Assembly (NCBI RefSeq): GCF_000382065.1
Contig: NZ_KB907498.1
Coordinates: 440,714-504,713 of the forward strand
Source: Stenotrophomonas hibiscicola ATCC 19867
GTDB lineage: Bacteria; Pseudomonadota; Gammaproteobacteria; Xanthomonadales; Xanthomonadaceae
Direction: 5' to 3'
DNA: 64,000 nucleotides
The first letter of the stretch is position 1. Every line of letters begins with the position of its first letter. The position numbers and the translations under genes were made by a program. The notes beneath the pieces are model-generated. The model had not been told where the DNA came from, made no database searches, and worked only from the letters and a program-made list of their open reading frames with translations. Positions 1 to 8,548 of the stretch are shown piece by piece.

Positions 1-668
1 GCGTGCCGCTGCGGATCACCACGCTGCGCTCGCTCTCGTACTGCTGGCTGCTGCCGCGACTGCCACGCTTCACCCAGGCCTATCCACACATCCGCATCGA
101 GCTGCACACCGGCAGCGGGCTGGATCGCTACGACGACAACGGACCGGAAGTCGGCATCCGCTACGGGCTGGGCCAATGGCCGGGCCTGCGTGCGCAGCAC
201 CTGATGGATGACTATCTGTTCCCGGTGGCCTCACCGGCACTGGCCGGGGTCGAAACGCTGGTCGATCCGGCGCGCATCGCCGAGCTGCCGCTGCTGACCG
301 ACCTGTCGCCGCAGGGCTGGCGCGACTGGTTCCGCCACGCCGGCGCGCGCCCGCCGTCGCCGATGCCGCCGATGCACACCTTCGCCGACAGCACCGACGC
401 GATGCGTGCAGCGGTGTATGGCATGGGCGCGGTGCTGGCGCGCACCCACATCGCCCAGCCCTACCTGCAGCGCTACGAGGTGGTACGCCTGCCCGGCCCG
501 GCATTGAAGGCGCGCTATGCCTATCACGTGGTGCACGCAGAAGGGCAACCGCCGAGCCCGGCCGCGCGCCTGTTCATCGACTGGTTGCTGGAACAGGCGC
601 AGGACGAGCGCACGCCGATTCCGGCATTGCCGGACAGCCTGCTCGGGCGGCCGGCAACGCACGCCTGA
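1..668 (+). CDS. LysR-family transcriptional regulator, C-terminal part (5' end outside window)
   Basis: The visible protein is the effector-binding half of a LysR-type regulator. It runs from the first lobe (FTQAYPHIRIELHTGSG) through the GIRYGLGQWPGL stretch to the second lobe (DSTDAMRAAVYGMGAVLART). This organisation is typical of the GcvA/AmpR-like subgroup. The N-terminal winged-helix DNA-binding domain, about 80-90 residues, must lie upstream of base 1, so the GTG at position 3 is not the true start. The protein ends in a short proline/alanine tail. Neither effector nor target can be inferred, because the divergent neighbour is not in the window. Confidence 0.85.
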   Translation, partial: VPLRITTLRSLSYCWLLPRLPRFTQAYPHIRIELHTGSGLDRYDDNGPEVGIRYGLGQWPGLRAQHLMDDYLFPVASPALAGVETLVDPARIAELPLLTDLSPQGWRDWFRHAGARPPSPMPPMHTFADSTDAMRAAVYGMGAVLARTHIAQPYLQRYEVVRLPGPALKARYAYHVVHAEGQPPSPAARLFIDWLLEQAQDERTPIPALPDSLLGRPATHA

Positions 669-736
669 CTGCGCCCTCACCCGTTCTTTGCCTCACGCTG
701 GCTAGGCTGCTGGCGAACCCACAACGTACCTATGCC

Positions 737-1030
737 ATGGCCATGCTGCGACTGCGCATCACCGGAACCGAAGACGACGCCCGCGCCATCAGCGACCTGC
801 TGCTCGGCCTGGACGGCATCGAACATGTCGAAGAAACCGACGACCTGATGCCGCACATGGACGACGACGATTCCAGTTCGGCCGGGCTGTCCGATGACAT
901 CGGCCCGGGCATCCACGAGCTGGAAGTGGAAGTCGGCAATGAAAGCACCGCGCAGAAGGTGCGCGATGCGGTGCAGGAACTGGCGCTGGAACTCGATGTG
1001 TTCGTCGAGTACGAGACCGACGAGGGCTGA
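737..1030 (+). CDS. Small acidic hypothetical protein (predicted ferredoxin/ACT-like fold)
   Basis: A 97-residue, strongly acidic protein that I do not recognise as a named family. The sequence suggests beta-alpha-beta-beta-alpha-beta order: a strand (LRLRITG), a helix (DARAISDLLLGL), a strand (IEHVEETDD), an acidic linker (MPHMDDDDSSSAG), a strand (IHELEVEV), a helix (AQKVRDAVQELALEL) and a strand (VFVEYET). This resembles small ACT/ferredoxin-like regulatory modules, but that is an inference from pattern alone. Two ATGs (737 and 743) are possible starts. It stands alone between the LysR gene and a convergent operon, and is followed by a short GC-rich hairpin (about 1028-1052) without a T-run. 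Confidence 0.7.
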   Translation: MAMLRLRITGTEDDARAISDLLLGLDGIEHVEETDDLMPHMDDDDSSSAGLSDDIGPGIHELEVEVGNESTAQKVRDAVQELALELDVFVEYETDEG

Positions 1031-1061
1031 TGCCGGCTGACGGCCGGCATCGGCCTTCATC

Positions 1062-1877
1062 TCAGGGGTTGGGCGGTAGCTTGCGACGGCGGCGACGCCA
1101 CCATGCGCGCACACCCCAGGCCGCGATCAAGGCCAGCACCGCCACCGGCAGCAGCGCGGCAGCAGCGCGGATCAGGAACGCAATGCTGGTGCTGAGGATG
1201 CTGCCCGACTCGCTCAGCGCCTCGCCGATCTCGCTGCGGCTGCGCTGGCCAGAGGTGGTGTCGAAGTGGATCGCCACCAGCTGGGTATCGATGCGCCGAC
1301 GCTGCTGCGCGGCGTCCTTGTTGGCCTGCTCGACACCCGCCTCGATCTCCGACAGGCGCGTGGTGATCGCCATCAGGTCTTCGACCTTCAGGTCCTTGCG
1401 GTCCTGGTAGGACAGCAGGCGGGCGTGCTCCTTTTCAAGCCGCGCCTTGGTCAATGCCGTGTCGGCCACCGCCTGCGCGAGATCCTCGGCGCGCGTATTG
1501 CGGGACTGCAGCTTGCCGCCTTCACCAGCCATCGCGATCAGCGGCTCGGTGCCCTTCGGGGCGATGCGCACCTTCACTTCACCGCTGGGCTGCTCGCCGC
1601 CGTGCTGCTCAACCTGCAACACTGCACAGTCACCGAACTTCGCGCTCTGGCAGGCTTGGGCGATCTGCTGGATGCGCGGCGCGATCTTTGCCGCCTCCAG
1701 CTGCACCTGCACGTCATGTTCATAGGCGAGGAACGCACCTTCTGGCGACGCGACGGCCGCTTCGGCGGCCGGGGCGCCCGCATCCGCGGCCATGTCGCCC
1801 TGCTTGGCGCAGCCCGCCAATGCCAGCAGCACCACCGGCATCGCCAGGCTGCGCGTCCAGGCGCGCGCGCCCGTCAC
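1062..1877 (-). CDS. DUF4349-family lipoprotein
   Basis: A 271-residue exported protein. A signal peptide ends in a lipobox (LALAGC, Cys23), a periplasmic part contains a coiled-coil region (EKEHARLLSYQDRK ... LSEIEAGVEQANKD), and one membrane segment near residues 230-255 is followed by an Arg/Lys-rich tail. The order of beta-rich domain, coiled coil and C-terminal membrane anchor is that of DUF4349 proteins, whose role is unknown. The start is GTG at 1877. It overlaps the stop of the upstream GFA gene by 4 bases (GTGA), so the two genes are translationally coupled. It differs from plain lipoproteins in carrying both a lipid anchor and a transmembrane helix. Confidence 0.8.
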   Translation of the reverse strand: MTGARAWTRSLAMPVVLLALAGCAKQGDMAADAGAPAAEAAVASPEGAFLAYEHDVQVQLEAAKIAPRIQQIAQACQSAKFGDCAVLQVEQHGGEQPSGEVKVRIAPKGTEPLIAMAGEGGKLQSRNTRAEDLAQAVADTALTKARLEKEHARLLSYQDRKDLKVEDLMAITTRLSEIEAGVEQANKDAAQQRRRIDTQLVAIHFDTTSGQRSRSEIGEALSESGSILSTSIAFLIRAAAALLPVAVLALIAAWGVRAWWRRRRRKLPPNP

Positions 1878-2230
1878 AGTGCGGCTCCGTCGTAGGAGGT
1901 CACCGAAAGGCCAGCCAGATCGACCTGCGGCACGCAGCGCACGTTCACCGCCACCATCGGTGTGCCGCTACGCGGATCGACCGCTTCGCTGTAGGGGGCG
2001 ACGCCACATTCGCGGCAGTGGTGATGGTCGATGTGGGCCTTGTTGAAGTGGTAGGTGGCCACGTCCGCCGGATCGGTGGCCAGCTGGAACGCCGCACGCG
2101 GGGCGAACCACAGCAGGCTGCCGCGACGCCGGCACATCGAACAGTTGCAGTCGATGACGTCGCTGATCGGCGCCTCGGCCTGTACGGTGAATGCGATCCT
2201 GCCGCAATGACAGCTTCCTTGGTATTCCAT
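1874..2230 (-). CDS. GFA-family (glutathione-dependent formaldehyde-activating-like) zinc protein
   Basis: A 118-residue cysteine-rich protein with the GFA/CENP-V fold signature. It has Cys7-x-Cys9, then the C28-x-C30-x2-C33 cluster (CNCSMC) and C72-x2-C75 (HCRECG), which bind two zinc ions in this family. Family members bind or act on glutathione adducts, and most have no proven substrate, so formaldehyde activation should not be assumed. It is the first gene of a two-gene operon with the DUF4349 lipoprotein (4-base overlap) and is divergent from the DUF885 gene at 2337. The start ATG at 2230 is preceded on the minus strand by a GGAG-like ribosome site. Confidence 0.85.
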   Translation of the reverse strand: MEYQGSCHCGRIAFTVQAEAPISDVIDCNCSMCRRRGSLLWFAPRAAFQLATDPADVATYHFNKAHIDHHHCRECGVAPYSEAVDPRSGTPMVAVNVRCVPQVDLAGLSVTSYDGAAL

Positions 2231-2336
2231 GTCCTGCGCTCCTTTGGAGGGTCCTTGAATCCGCCCATGGTAATCCTATGGCACGGGGACAAAGCAGCGA
2301 CTGGGCCCTATGCTCAGGGTTTGACCCCGTACAGGA

Positions 2337-4151
2337 ATGCCGATGCGCCCGCATCTTCTTGCCCTCGCCCTGGTCGCCACGCTGGCCGGTTGCCAGCCGG
2401 CCGACGCCCCGACCAATGCTTCCACCCCGGCCGCCAGCCAGCAGGCCGGTGACGCGGCGGTCGACGCCGCCTTCGCCGATCTGTCCAAGCGCGCGCTGGA
2501 CACCTGGATGCAGCTGTCGCCAGTCAGCGCCACCCAGATCGGTGACCACCGCTACGACAGCGAGCTGGACGACCTGAGTGCCGCCGGCCAGCAGAAGACC
2601 GTGGCCGCCTACAAGGCGCTGCTGGGCGAGCTGGACAAGATCGACGTGGCCAAGCTGGGCCGCGAGAACCAGGTGGACGCGGCGATCCTGCGCAACCAGC
2701 TGCAGTCGGAAATCTGGAACGCCGAAGTGCTTCAGTCCGGCAAGTGGGACCCGCAGCTGTACAACGGCATCGCCGGCAGCGCGATCTACGGCCTGATGGC
2801 GCGCGAGTTCGCGCCACTGCCGGAGCGCCTGAAGTCGGCCACCGCGCGCATGGAAAAGCTGCCGGCGATCTTCGCCCAGGCCCGCGAGAACCTGGATCCG
2901 GCGCGCGTGCCGAAGATCCACGCCGAGACGGTGGCCAAGCAGAACAAGGGCATCCTCAGCATCGTCGATACCTTCATCACCCCGCACATCGGTGAACTGC
3001 CGCAGGCCGACCAGCAGCGCCTGCAGGCGGCCATCGACGGCCTGAAGAAGGCGGTGGACGAGCAGCAGACCTGGCTGGACAAGACCCTGGTGCCGAACGC
3101 CAAGGGCGACTTCCGCATCGGTGCGGAAAAGTACGACCAGAAGCTGAAGTTCGCGCTCAGCTCCTCGCTGTCGCGCCAGGAGATCGGTGACCGTGCGCGC
3201 GCCGAACTCAAGCGTGTGCGCGAGGACATGTACGGCATCGCGCAGACCGTGCTGAAGGACAAGCCGGGTGCGCCGGAGATGCCGGCCCAGCCGACCGACG
3301 AGCAGCAGCAGAAGGCGATCGAAGCTGCGCTGGAGCTGGCCTACGCCGACAAGCCGGCACGCGACAAGGTCGTCGACGATGCCAAGGCCGCGCTGGAGCA
3401 GTCCACCGCATTCGTGCGCGAGCACGACCTGATGACGCTGCCCGATGCGCCGGTGGACATCATCCTGATGCCGGAATTCCAACGTGGCGTGGCCGTGGCC
3501 TACTGCGATTCGCCGGGTCCGCTGGACAAGAACCTGAAGACCTTCTACGCCGTGTCGCCGATTCCGGACGACTGGAACGACAAGCAGGTCGACTCGTTCC
3601 TGCGTGAGTACAACTCGCGCATGATCCACCTGCTGAGCATCCACGAAGGCACCCCGGGCCATTACCTGGAGGGCTGGCATTCGGCCAAGTTCCCTTCCAC
3701 CCTGCGTGCGGTGCTGCGTTCGGGCCTGTTCGCCGAAGGCTGGGCGGTCTACACCGAGCGCATGTTGCAGGAGCAGGGTTACCTCAACAACGACCCGCTG
3801 TTCCACCTGGTTCAGCTGAAGTTCTACCTGCGCACGATCTCCAACGCGATCCTCGACCAGGGCGTGCACGTGGACAACTGGGATCGCGAGAAGGCGATGC
3901 ACCTGATGACCCACGACGCGTTCCAGCAGGAAAGCGAAGCGGCCGGCAAGTGGGTGCGCGCGCAGCTGACCTCGGCGCAGCTGCCGACCTACTTCGTCGG
4001 TGCGCAGGAACACTTCGACACCCGCAAGGCGGTGCAGGAGAAGCTGGGCGACAAGTTCAACCTGAAGGCGTACCACGACCAGGTACTGTCCTACGGCGCA
4101 CCGCCGGTGCGTTTCGCACGCCAGCTGATGCTGGACCAGCCGATCGAGTGA
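2337..4151 (+). CDS. DUF885 family lipoprotein (putative metallohydrolase)
   Basis: A 604-residue protein of the usual DUF885 length. The N-terminus MPMRPHLLALALVATLAGC is a lipoprotein signal with Cys19 as the lipidated residue. The family-defining motif HEGTPGHYLEGWH lies near residues 435-447 and is followed by RSGLFAEGWAVYTERM. Together they form a gluzincin-like His/Glu zinc site, so a peptidase or hydrolase role is likely, but no substrate is known. The gene is monocistronic, divergent from the GFA operon, and closed by a strong intrinsic terminator 25 bases after its stop codon. Confidence 0.85.
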   Translation: MPMRPHLLALALVATLAGCQPADAPTNASTPAASQQAGDAAVDAAFADLSKRALDTWMQLSPVSATQIGDHRYDSELDDLSAAGQQKTVAAYKALLGELDKIDVAKLGRENQVDAAILRNQLQSEIWNAEVLQSGKWDPQLYNGIAGSAIYGLMAREFAPLPERLKSATARMEKLPAIFAQARENLDPARVPKIHAETVAKQNKGILSIVDTFITPHIGELPQADQQRLQAAIDGLKKAVDEQQTWLDKTLVPNAKGDFRIGAEKYDQKLKFALSSSLSRQEIGDRARAELKRVREDMYGIAQTVLKDKPGAPEMPAQPTDEQQQKAIEAALELAYADKPARDKVVDDAKAALEQSTAFVREHDLMTLPDAPVDIILMPEFQRGVAVAYCDSPGPLDKNLKTFYAVSPIPDDWNDKQVDSFLREYNSRMIHLLSIHEGTPGHYLEGWHSAKFPSTLRAVLRSGLFAEGWAVYTERMLQEQGYLNNDPLFHLVQLKFYLRTISNAILDQGVHVDNWDREKAMHLMTHDAFQQESEAAGKWVRAQLTSAQLPTYFVGAQEHFDTRKAVQEKLGDKFNLKAYHDQVLSYGAPPVRFARQLMLDQPIE

Positions 4152-4177
4152 TCGAGCCGGTGTGAGGTGAAGCGGAG

Positions 4178-4207
4178 CGGCCCGGGGAAACCCGGGCCGT
4201 TTTTTTT
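4178..4207 (+). terminator. Intrinsic terminator of the DUF885 gene
   Basis: A perfect 9-bp stem (CGGCCCGGG / CCCGGGCCG) closes a GAAA tetraloop and is followed by eight T residues (4200-4207). This is the strongest Rho-independent terminator in the window. Its T-run abuts the truncated phosphatase relic on the other strand. Confidence 0.95.
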
Positions 4208-4335
4208 GCAAGGTTGTGGCGGCTGAGCAGGATTAGCTGCTGCAGTTGCTCGTCGGCGACGGGTGCGGCCATCGCGGTCGCAGTGCTCCCGGCCAGCGCG
4301 AGCGCCAGCAGCAGGGAGCATAGGGAGCGGATCAT
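4207..4335 (-). pseudogene. Remnant of an Agp-like histidine acid phosphatase (N-terminal 43 codons only)
   Basis: Reading on the minus strand from ATG at 4335 gives a clean signal peptide (MIRSLCSLLLALALAGSTA) followed by ADEQLQQLILLSRHNLA. The LQQ-ILLSRHNL segment matches the start of glucose-1-phosphatase/histidine acid phosphatases, where it contains the catalytic RH motif and normally continues RAPL. Here the homology stops exactly at the poly-A (minus strand) of the DUF885 terminator. Everything after that is non-homologous read-through to base 4057. I read this as a relic left by a deletion that fused the gene start to the neighbour's terminator. Expression as a short peptide cannot be excluded. 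Confidence 0.7.
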
Positions 4336-4356
4336 GCAGGTCCCCAGAAGCACGCC

Positions 4357-4395
4357 GGGGTCGGAGCCTTTTTCGAAGGGAAGGGCTCGGACCCC
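4357..4395. repeat. GGGGTCGGAGCC...GGCTCGGACCCC palindrome
   Basis: Inverted repeat with GGGGTCGGAGCC on the left and GGCTCGGACCCC on the right, imperfect in the centre. It lies 9 bases beyond the stop codon of the ABC exporter gene. It resembles the perfect GGGGTCAGATCC hairpin at 36087-36128 and may belong to the same family of gene-end palindromes. Confidence 0.7.
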
Positions 4396-4403
4396 GAAAA
4401 CAC

Positions 4404-6236
4404 TCATTGATCGGCCGCCACGAACCCCCCGGTCTGCCGCGCCCACAACCGTGCGTACAGGCCACCGGCCGCAATCAGTTCGGCGTGGCTGCCGGTCTCG
4501 ACGATGCGGCCCTGGTCCATCACCACCAGCCGGTCCATGCGCGCGATGGTCGACAGCCGGTGCGCGATCGCGATCACCGTCTTGCCGCCCATCAGCTCAT
4601 CCAGGCTGTCCTGGATCGCCGCTTCCACTTCCGAGTCCAGTGCCGAGGTTGCTTCGTCCAGCACCAGGATCGGTGCGTCCTTCAGCAGCACGCGGGCAAT
4701 GGCGATGCGTTGGCGCTGGCCGCCGGACAGCTTCACGCCGCGCTCGCCGACATGCGCGTCGTAGCCACGACGCCCCTGCCCGTCCACCAGCGTATCGATG
4801 AAGGCCTCGGCACGCGCTTTGGCCACCGCAGCGCGCAACTGCTCATCGGTCGCGTCCGGCCGGCCGTACAGCAGGTTGTCGCGGATCGAGCGATGCAGCA
4901 GCGAGGTGTCCTGGGTGACCACGCCGATCTGCTGGCGCAGGCTTTCCTGAGTGACGTAGGCAATGTCCTGGTCGTCGATCAGGATGCGGCCGCTTTCCAG
5001 GTCGTACAGGCGCAGCAGCACGTTGACCAGGGTCGACTTGCCGGCACCGGAAGGACCCACCAGGCCGATCTTCTCGCCCGGCTTCACCACCAGGTCGAGG
5101 CCTGCGATCACGCCGCCCTTCTTGCCGTAGTGGAAGTGGATGTCCTGGAAGTGCACGCCACCGCGGGTCACCTGCAACGGCACCGCGTCCTCGCGGTCCT
5201 GCACGGTCAGCGGCTGGGCAATGGTGGTGATGCCATCCTGTACCGTACCGATGTCCTCGAAGATGCCGTTGATGGTCCACATGATCCAGCCGGACATGTT
5301 GTGGATGCGGATCACCAGGCCGGTCGCGAGCGTGATCGCGCCGACAGTGATGTGGCCGCCATTCCACAGCCACAGGGCCAGGCCACAGGTACCGGCAATC
5401 AGGAAACCGTTGACGATGGCGATGGTCAGGTCCATGCCGGTGGTCACCCGGGTCTGCGCGCGGTGCTTGACTGCCAGCTCCTGGATCGACTCGGCCACGT
5501 AGGCCTGCTCGCGCCCGCCATGGGCGAACAGTTTCAGCGTGGGAATGTTGGTGTAGCCATCGACGATGCGGCCCATTGCCTTCGAACGTGCTTCCGAGGC
5601 GATCCAGGCCCGCTCCTTCGCGCGCGGCACGAAGTAGACCATGATCACCACGTAGGCCAGCAGCCACAGGATCAGCGGCACCATCAGCCGCCAGTCGGCC
5701 TGCGCGAACAGGTACAGCGCGGTGCCGGTATAGACCACGATGTACCAGAGCGAGTCGACCATCTGCACCGCCGACTCGCGCAGCGAGGTACCGGTCTGCA
5801 TCACCCGGTTGGCGACGCTGCCGGCGAAGTCGTTCTGGAAGAAGCTCAGGCTCTGCCGAACCACGTAGTTGTGCATCAGCCAGCGCGAGCGGTTGCTCAG
5901 GCCGGGCACGATGGCCTGGTTGACCAGCAGGTTGTGCAGGCCGACCAGGATCGGCCGCGCGATGACCGTGATGAACAGCATCCAGCCCAGTTCATTGGCA
6001 TGGCGCTTGAAGAAATCGGCACCGGGTTGCTCGGCGACCATGTCGACGATGCGGCCCAGGTAATCGAACATGGCCACTTCCACCAGCGCCAGGAGCAGGC
6101 CGGCGATGAGCGTGGCCAGCAGCACCGGCCACACCGGGCGCAGGTAGTGCAGGTAGAACGGCAGCACCTTGCGCGGTGGCATGCGCCCATCCACGGGCGG
6201 GAACACCGGAATCAGGGATTCAAACCAACGGAACAT
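4404..6236 (-). CDS. ABC exporter half-transporter (fused permease and ATPase)
   Basis: A 610-residue half-transporter. An N-terminal six-helix membrane domain (about residues 25-330) is followed by an ATP-binding domain. The latter has Walker A GPSGAGKST (near 393), the Q-loop, the signature LSGGQRQRIAIAR (near 503), Walker B ILVLDEATSALD (near 525) and the switch His in AIAHRLST. It should act as a homodimer in the inner membrane, exporting a lipid, peptide or drug; the substrate is unknown. I chose ATG 6236 because it has a GAGGGA ribosome site. A longer open frame runs upstream into SMAG repeat DNA and is not credible. It is a single-gene unit. Confidence 0.9.
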   Translation of the reverse strand: MFRWFESLIPVFPPVDGRMPPRKVLPFYLHYLRPVWPVLLATLIAGLLLALVEVAMFDYLGRIVDMVAEQPGADFFKRHANELGWMLFITVIARPILVGLHNLLVNQAIVPGLSNRSRWLMHNYVVRQSLSFFQNDFAGSVANRVMQTGTSLRESAVQMVDSLWYIVVYTGTALYLFAQADWRLMVPLILWLLAYVVIMVYFVPRAKERAWIASEARSKAMGRIVDGYTNIPTLKLFAHGGREQAYVAESIQELAVKHRAQTRVTTGMDLTIAIVNGFLIAGTCGLALWLWNGGHITVGAITLATGLVIRIHNMSGWIMWTINGIFEDIGTVQDGITTIAQPLTVQDREDAVPLQVTRGGVHFQDIHFHYGKKGGVIAGLDLVVKPGEKIGLVGPSGAGKSTLVNVLLRLYDLESGRILIDDQDIAYVTQESLRQQIGVVTQDTSLLHRSIRDNLLYGRPDATDEQLRAAVAKARAEAFIDTLVDGQGRRGYDAHVGERGVKLSGGQRQRIAIARVLLKDAPILVLDEATSALDSEVEAAIQDSLDELMGGKTVIAIAHRLSTIARMDRLVVMDQGRIVETGSHAELIAAGGLYARLWARQTGGFVAADQ

Positions 6237-6314
6237 CGCATTCCCTCGCCATCTTAGCCGGCGGAGTATCCCACGCCGCATGTGTACGCCGGCCGACGAT
6301 CGCTGCGGCTGCGG

Positions 6315-6389
6315 TCGTGCCGGCCGCTGGCCGGCAACCTTGTGACGCCTCCCGGGAAGCTGAAGTGGCCGGCCAGCGGCCGGCACTAC
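6315..6389. repeat. SMAG/REP dimer (GTAGTGCCGGCCGCTGG type)
   Basis: Two head-to-head palindromes: TGCCGGCCGCTGGCCGGCA at 6318-6336 and the reverse complement of GTAGTGCCGGCCGCTGG at 6365-6389. They fill the gap upstream of the ABC exporter and downstream of the serine hydrolase gene. GTAG at the end of the palindrome is the hallmark of the Stenotrophomonas SMAG family. Confidence 0.85.
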
Positions 6390-6434
6390 CCATCGGATTC
6401 GTCAAACGTCAGCGCCGGGGCACGCCCGGCGGCG

Positions 6435-7994
6435 TCATTTCACCGGGGTGAACAGCAGGTCCTGGAAATCGAAACTGAAATCGGTCAGGTCGGAAATCGG
6501 CTGCATGCGCACCTCGCGCACCTTGCCATCCGGGTCCAGGCTGAAGTTCACGAAGGCGTCGGCGTTGAGCGAACGGTCGTCCCAGCGCACGATGAAGGTG
6601 TCGTGCTGCCAGTGCTCCAGGCGCCCGCTCAGCTGCGCGGTCTTCGCAAAGCGCAGGCGCAGGCCCTTGCCTTCGGCGCTGATCTGCATGTCGCCATACC
6701 AGCGGTCACGGAAGCTGCCGGTGTAGCCGGCCAGCGCCAGCGATGGCCTGCTGCCCTTGTCGCGTGCGCTCTGGTGCTTGGCCCAGGCCTCGTCGGCCTT
6801 GTCCTGTCCCTTGGCCACGGCCTTGGCATAGGCGTCCACCCAGTCATGCTTTTCACCGCCCAGGTAGGCATCGAGCACGCTCAGCGTGATCGCATTGAAC
6901 GCCGCGCCCACTTCCTGATTGGTCAGCACCACCACGCCCAGTTTCTCGCCCGGTACCAGGGTCAGCCGCGAAACCATGCCCGGCCAGCCACCGGTATGCC
7001 AGACCAGCTTCTGCCCACGGTAGTCGCTCAGGCTCCAGCCTTCGCCATAGCCGGCGAAGTTGGCCCGCGCAGGTGCCAGCTCCGGCACGCTCGGCGCCGG
7101 GATCGACTGCGGCGTGATCATCCGCCACATCTGCTGCTGGCTCTTCTCGCTGAACAACGGCGTGCCGTCGGCCAGCTTGCCTTCGGCCAGCTGCACCTGC
7201 ATCCAGCGCGCCATGTCGTGCGCGCTGGAATAGATGCCGCCGGCGCCGGCATTGTTCGACCAGGTCAGCGGCGCAACGGTGCGCAGGTCCTTGAAATCGT
7301 ACTTGGCGTGGCCGACCGCGGCCTTGTCGCCCGGCTTCAGGTGATCGGCGTTGTAGCGCGTGCCGGTCATGCCCACCTTGTCGAAGATGCGCGTCTGCAG
7401 GAACTGCTGGTAACTCATGCCCGAGACATGCTCGATCACCTGCTGGGCAACCGCGTACAGGATGTTGTCGTACGCGTAGCTCTCGCGGAAACCGCCCTTC
7501 AGCGGCACCCTGCCCAGCCGTTCGACTACTTCGGCATTGCTGTAGGAGGTGGCCGGCCAGAACAGCAGGTCGCCGGCGCCCAGGCTCAGCCCGCTGCGGT
7601 GCGACAGCAGGTCGCGGATCGTCATCTGCCCGGTCACGAACGGATCGGACATGCGGAACGACGGCAGGTGGTCGATCACCTTGTCATCCATCTTCAGCTT
7701 GCCGTCCTCGGCCAGCAGGTTCAGCGAAGTGGCGGTGAACGCCTTGGTGTTGGACGCAATGGCAAACAGCGTATCGGCCTGCACCGGTTCCGGCTTGCCC
7801 TGCTCGCGCACGCCCCAGCCGCGCTCCAGCACCACCTCGCCATCCTTGACCACCGCCACCGCAATACCGGGCACGTCGAACTGCGCGCGCACGCGCTCGA
7901 CGGTCGCATCCAGCTCCTGCAGCTGCGCCGGGGTGGCAGCGCTCGCCATGGTCGTGCACGCCAGCAGCACGGCTCCTCCAATCCAGGGTTTCAT
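6435..7994 (-). CDS. Serine hydrolase, beta-lactamase/class C PBP family with C-terminal DUF3471-like domain
   Basis: A 519-residue secreted enzyme starting MKPWIGGAVLLACTTMASA (signal peptide, cleavage near residue 20). The active-site SxxK is S81-N-T-K and the YxN motif is Y-D-N in SYAYDNILY (about residue 174). The segment from GERDW-like VDAYAKAVAK to the end forms the lipocalin-like domain common in these proteins (TGSFRDRWYGDMQIS). Such proteins are usually periplasmic esterases or D-aminopeptidases rather than true beta-lactamases. The start at 7994 leaves a GGAG ribosome site; the longer frame to 8027 would put residues before the signal peptide. Confidence 0.88.
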   Translation of the reverse strand: MKPWIGGAVLLACTTMASAATPAQLQELDATVERVRAQFDVPGIAVAVVKDGEVVLERGWGVREQGKPEPVQADTLFAIASNTKAFTATSLNLLAEDGKLKMDDKVIDHLPSFRMSDPFVTGQMTIRDLLSHRSGLSLGAGDLLFWPATSYSNAEVVERLGRVPLKGGFRESYAYDNILYAVAQQVIEHVSGMSYQQFLQTRIFDKVGMTGTRYNADHLKPGDKAAVGHAKYDFKDLRTVAPLTWSNNAGAGGIYSSAHDMARWMQVQLAEGKLADGTPLFSEKSQQQMWRMITPQSIPAPSVPELAPARANFAGYGEGWSLSDYRGQKLVWHTGGWPGMVSRLTLVPGEKLGVVVLTNQEVGAAFNAITLSVLDAYLGGEKHDWVDAYAKAVAKGQDKADEAWAKHQSARDKGSRPSLALAGYTGSFRDRWYGDMQISAEGKGLRLRFAKTAQLSGRLEHWQHDTFIVRWDDRSLNADAFVNFSLDPDGKVREVRMQPISDLTDFSFDFQDLLFTPVK

Positions 7995-8104
7995 CCAGCA
8001 CGATCTCCGAACAGGGGTGGCGGCCATGTGCAGGCCGTCACCGGGGTTTCGCGGAATGGTAACGGTCTGCGGCGCACCCTGCCCTGTGCCATAGGAGGGG
8101 TGTC

Positions 8105-8548
8105 ATGGGCGGAAACGGCCAACCGAGCAACGGCTCCACCATCATTCCGTGCCTGCGCTACCGCGATGCGCAGGCTGCCATCGACTGGCTGCAGCGCGCC
8201 TTCGGCTTCCATGCCCAGGCCGTGTATGCCGATGGCGATACGGTTTTCCATGCCCAGCTCACCTTCGGCAACGGCATGATCATGCTCGGCTCGGCCAACA
8301 ACCAGAGCGCGTGGAGCGAACACGCGGTCCTGCCCGGAGAAGTCGGCGGCCGCCAGACCCAGAGTGCCTGCGTGATCGTCACCGATGCCGACGCGCACTA
8401 CGCCCGGGCCAAGGCCGCCGGTGCCCGCATCGTCGTCGACATCGCCGACCAGGACTACGGCGGCCGTGGCTATGCCTGCGCCGACCCGGAAGGCTATCTG
8501 TGGTGGTTCGGCAGCTACGACCCGTGGCGCACGGACCACGGCCAGTGA
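8105..8548 (+). CDS. VOC-family (glyoxalase/bleomycin-resistance-like) protein
   Basis: A 147-residue protein with the vicinal-oxygen-chelate pattern: IIPCLRYRDAQAAIDWLQRAFGF at the first beta-alpha module, and VTDADAHYARAKAAGARIV ... YACADPEGYLWWFG at the second. It resembles the YqjG/PhnB-like subgroup often annotated as glyoxalases with unproven substrate. An AGGAGG ribosome site precedes ATG 8105. Its stop overlaps the GTG start of the DUF72 gene by 4 bases, so the pair is cotranscribed. Confidence 0.88.
   Translation: MGGNGQPSNGSTIIPCLRYRDAQAAIDWLQRAFGFHAQAVYADGDTVFHAQLTFGNGMIMLGSANNQSAWSEHAVLPGEVGGRQTQSACVIVTDADAHYARAKAAGARIVVDIADQDYGGRGYACADPEGYLWWFGSYDPWRTDHGQ

Noticed and set aside
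1968..4211. A 747-codon open frame antisense to the DUF885 gene
   Set aside because: The product is rich in Gln/Arg/Leu repeats typical of shadow translation, and it crosses the terminator.
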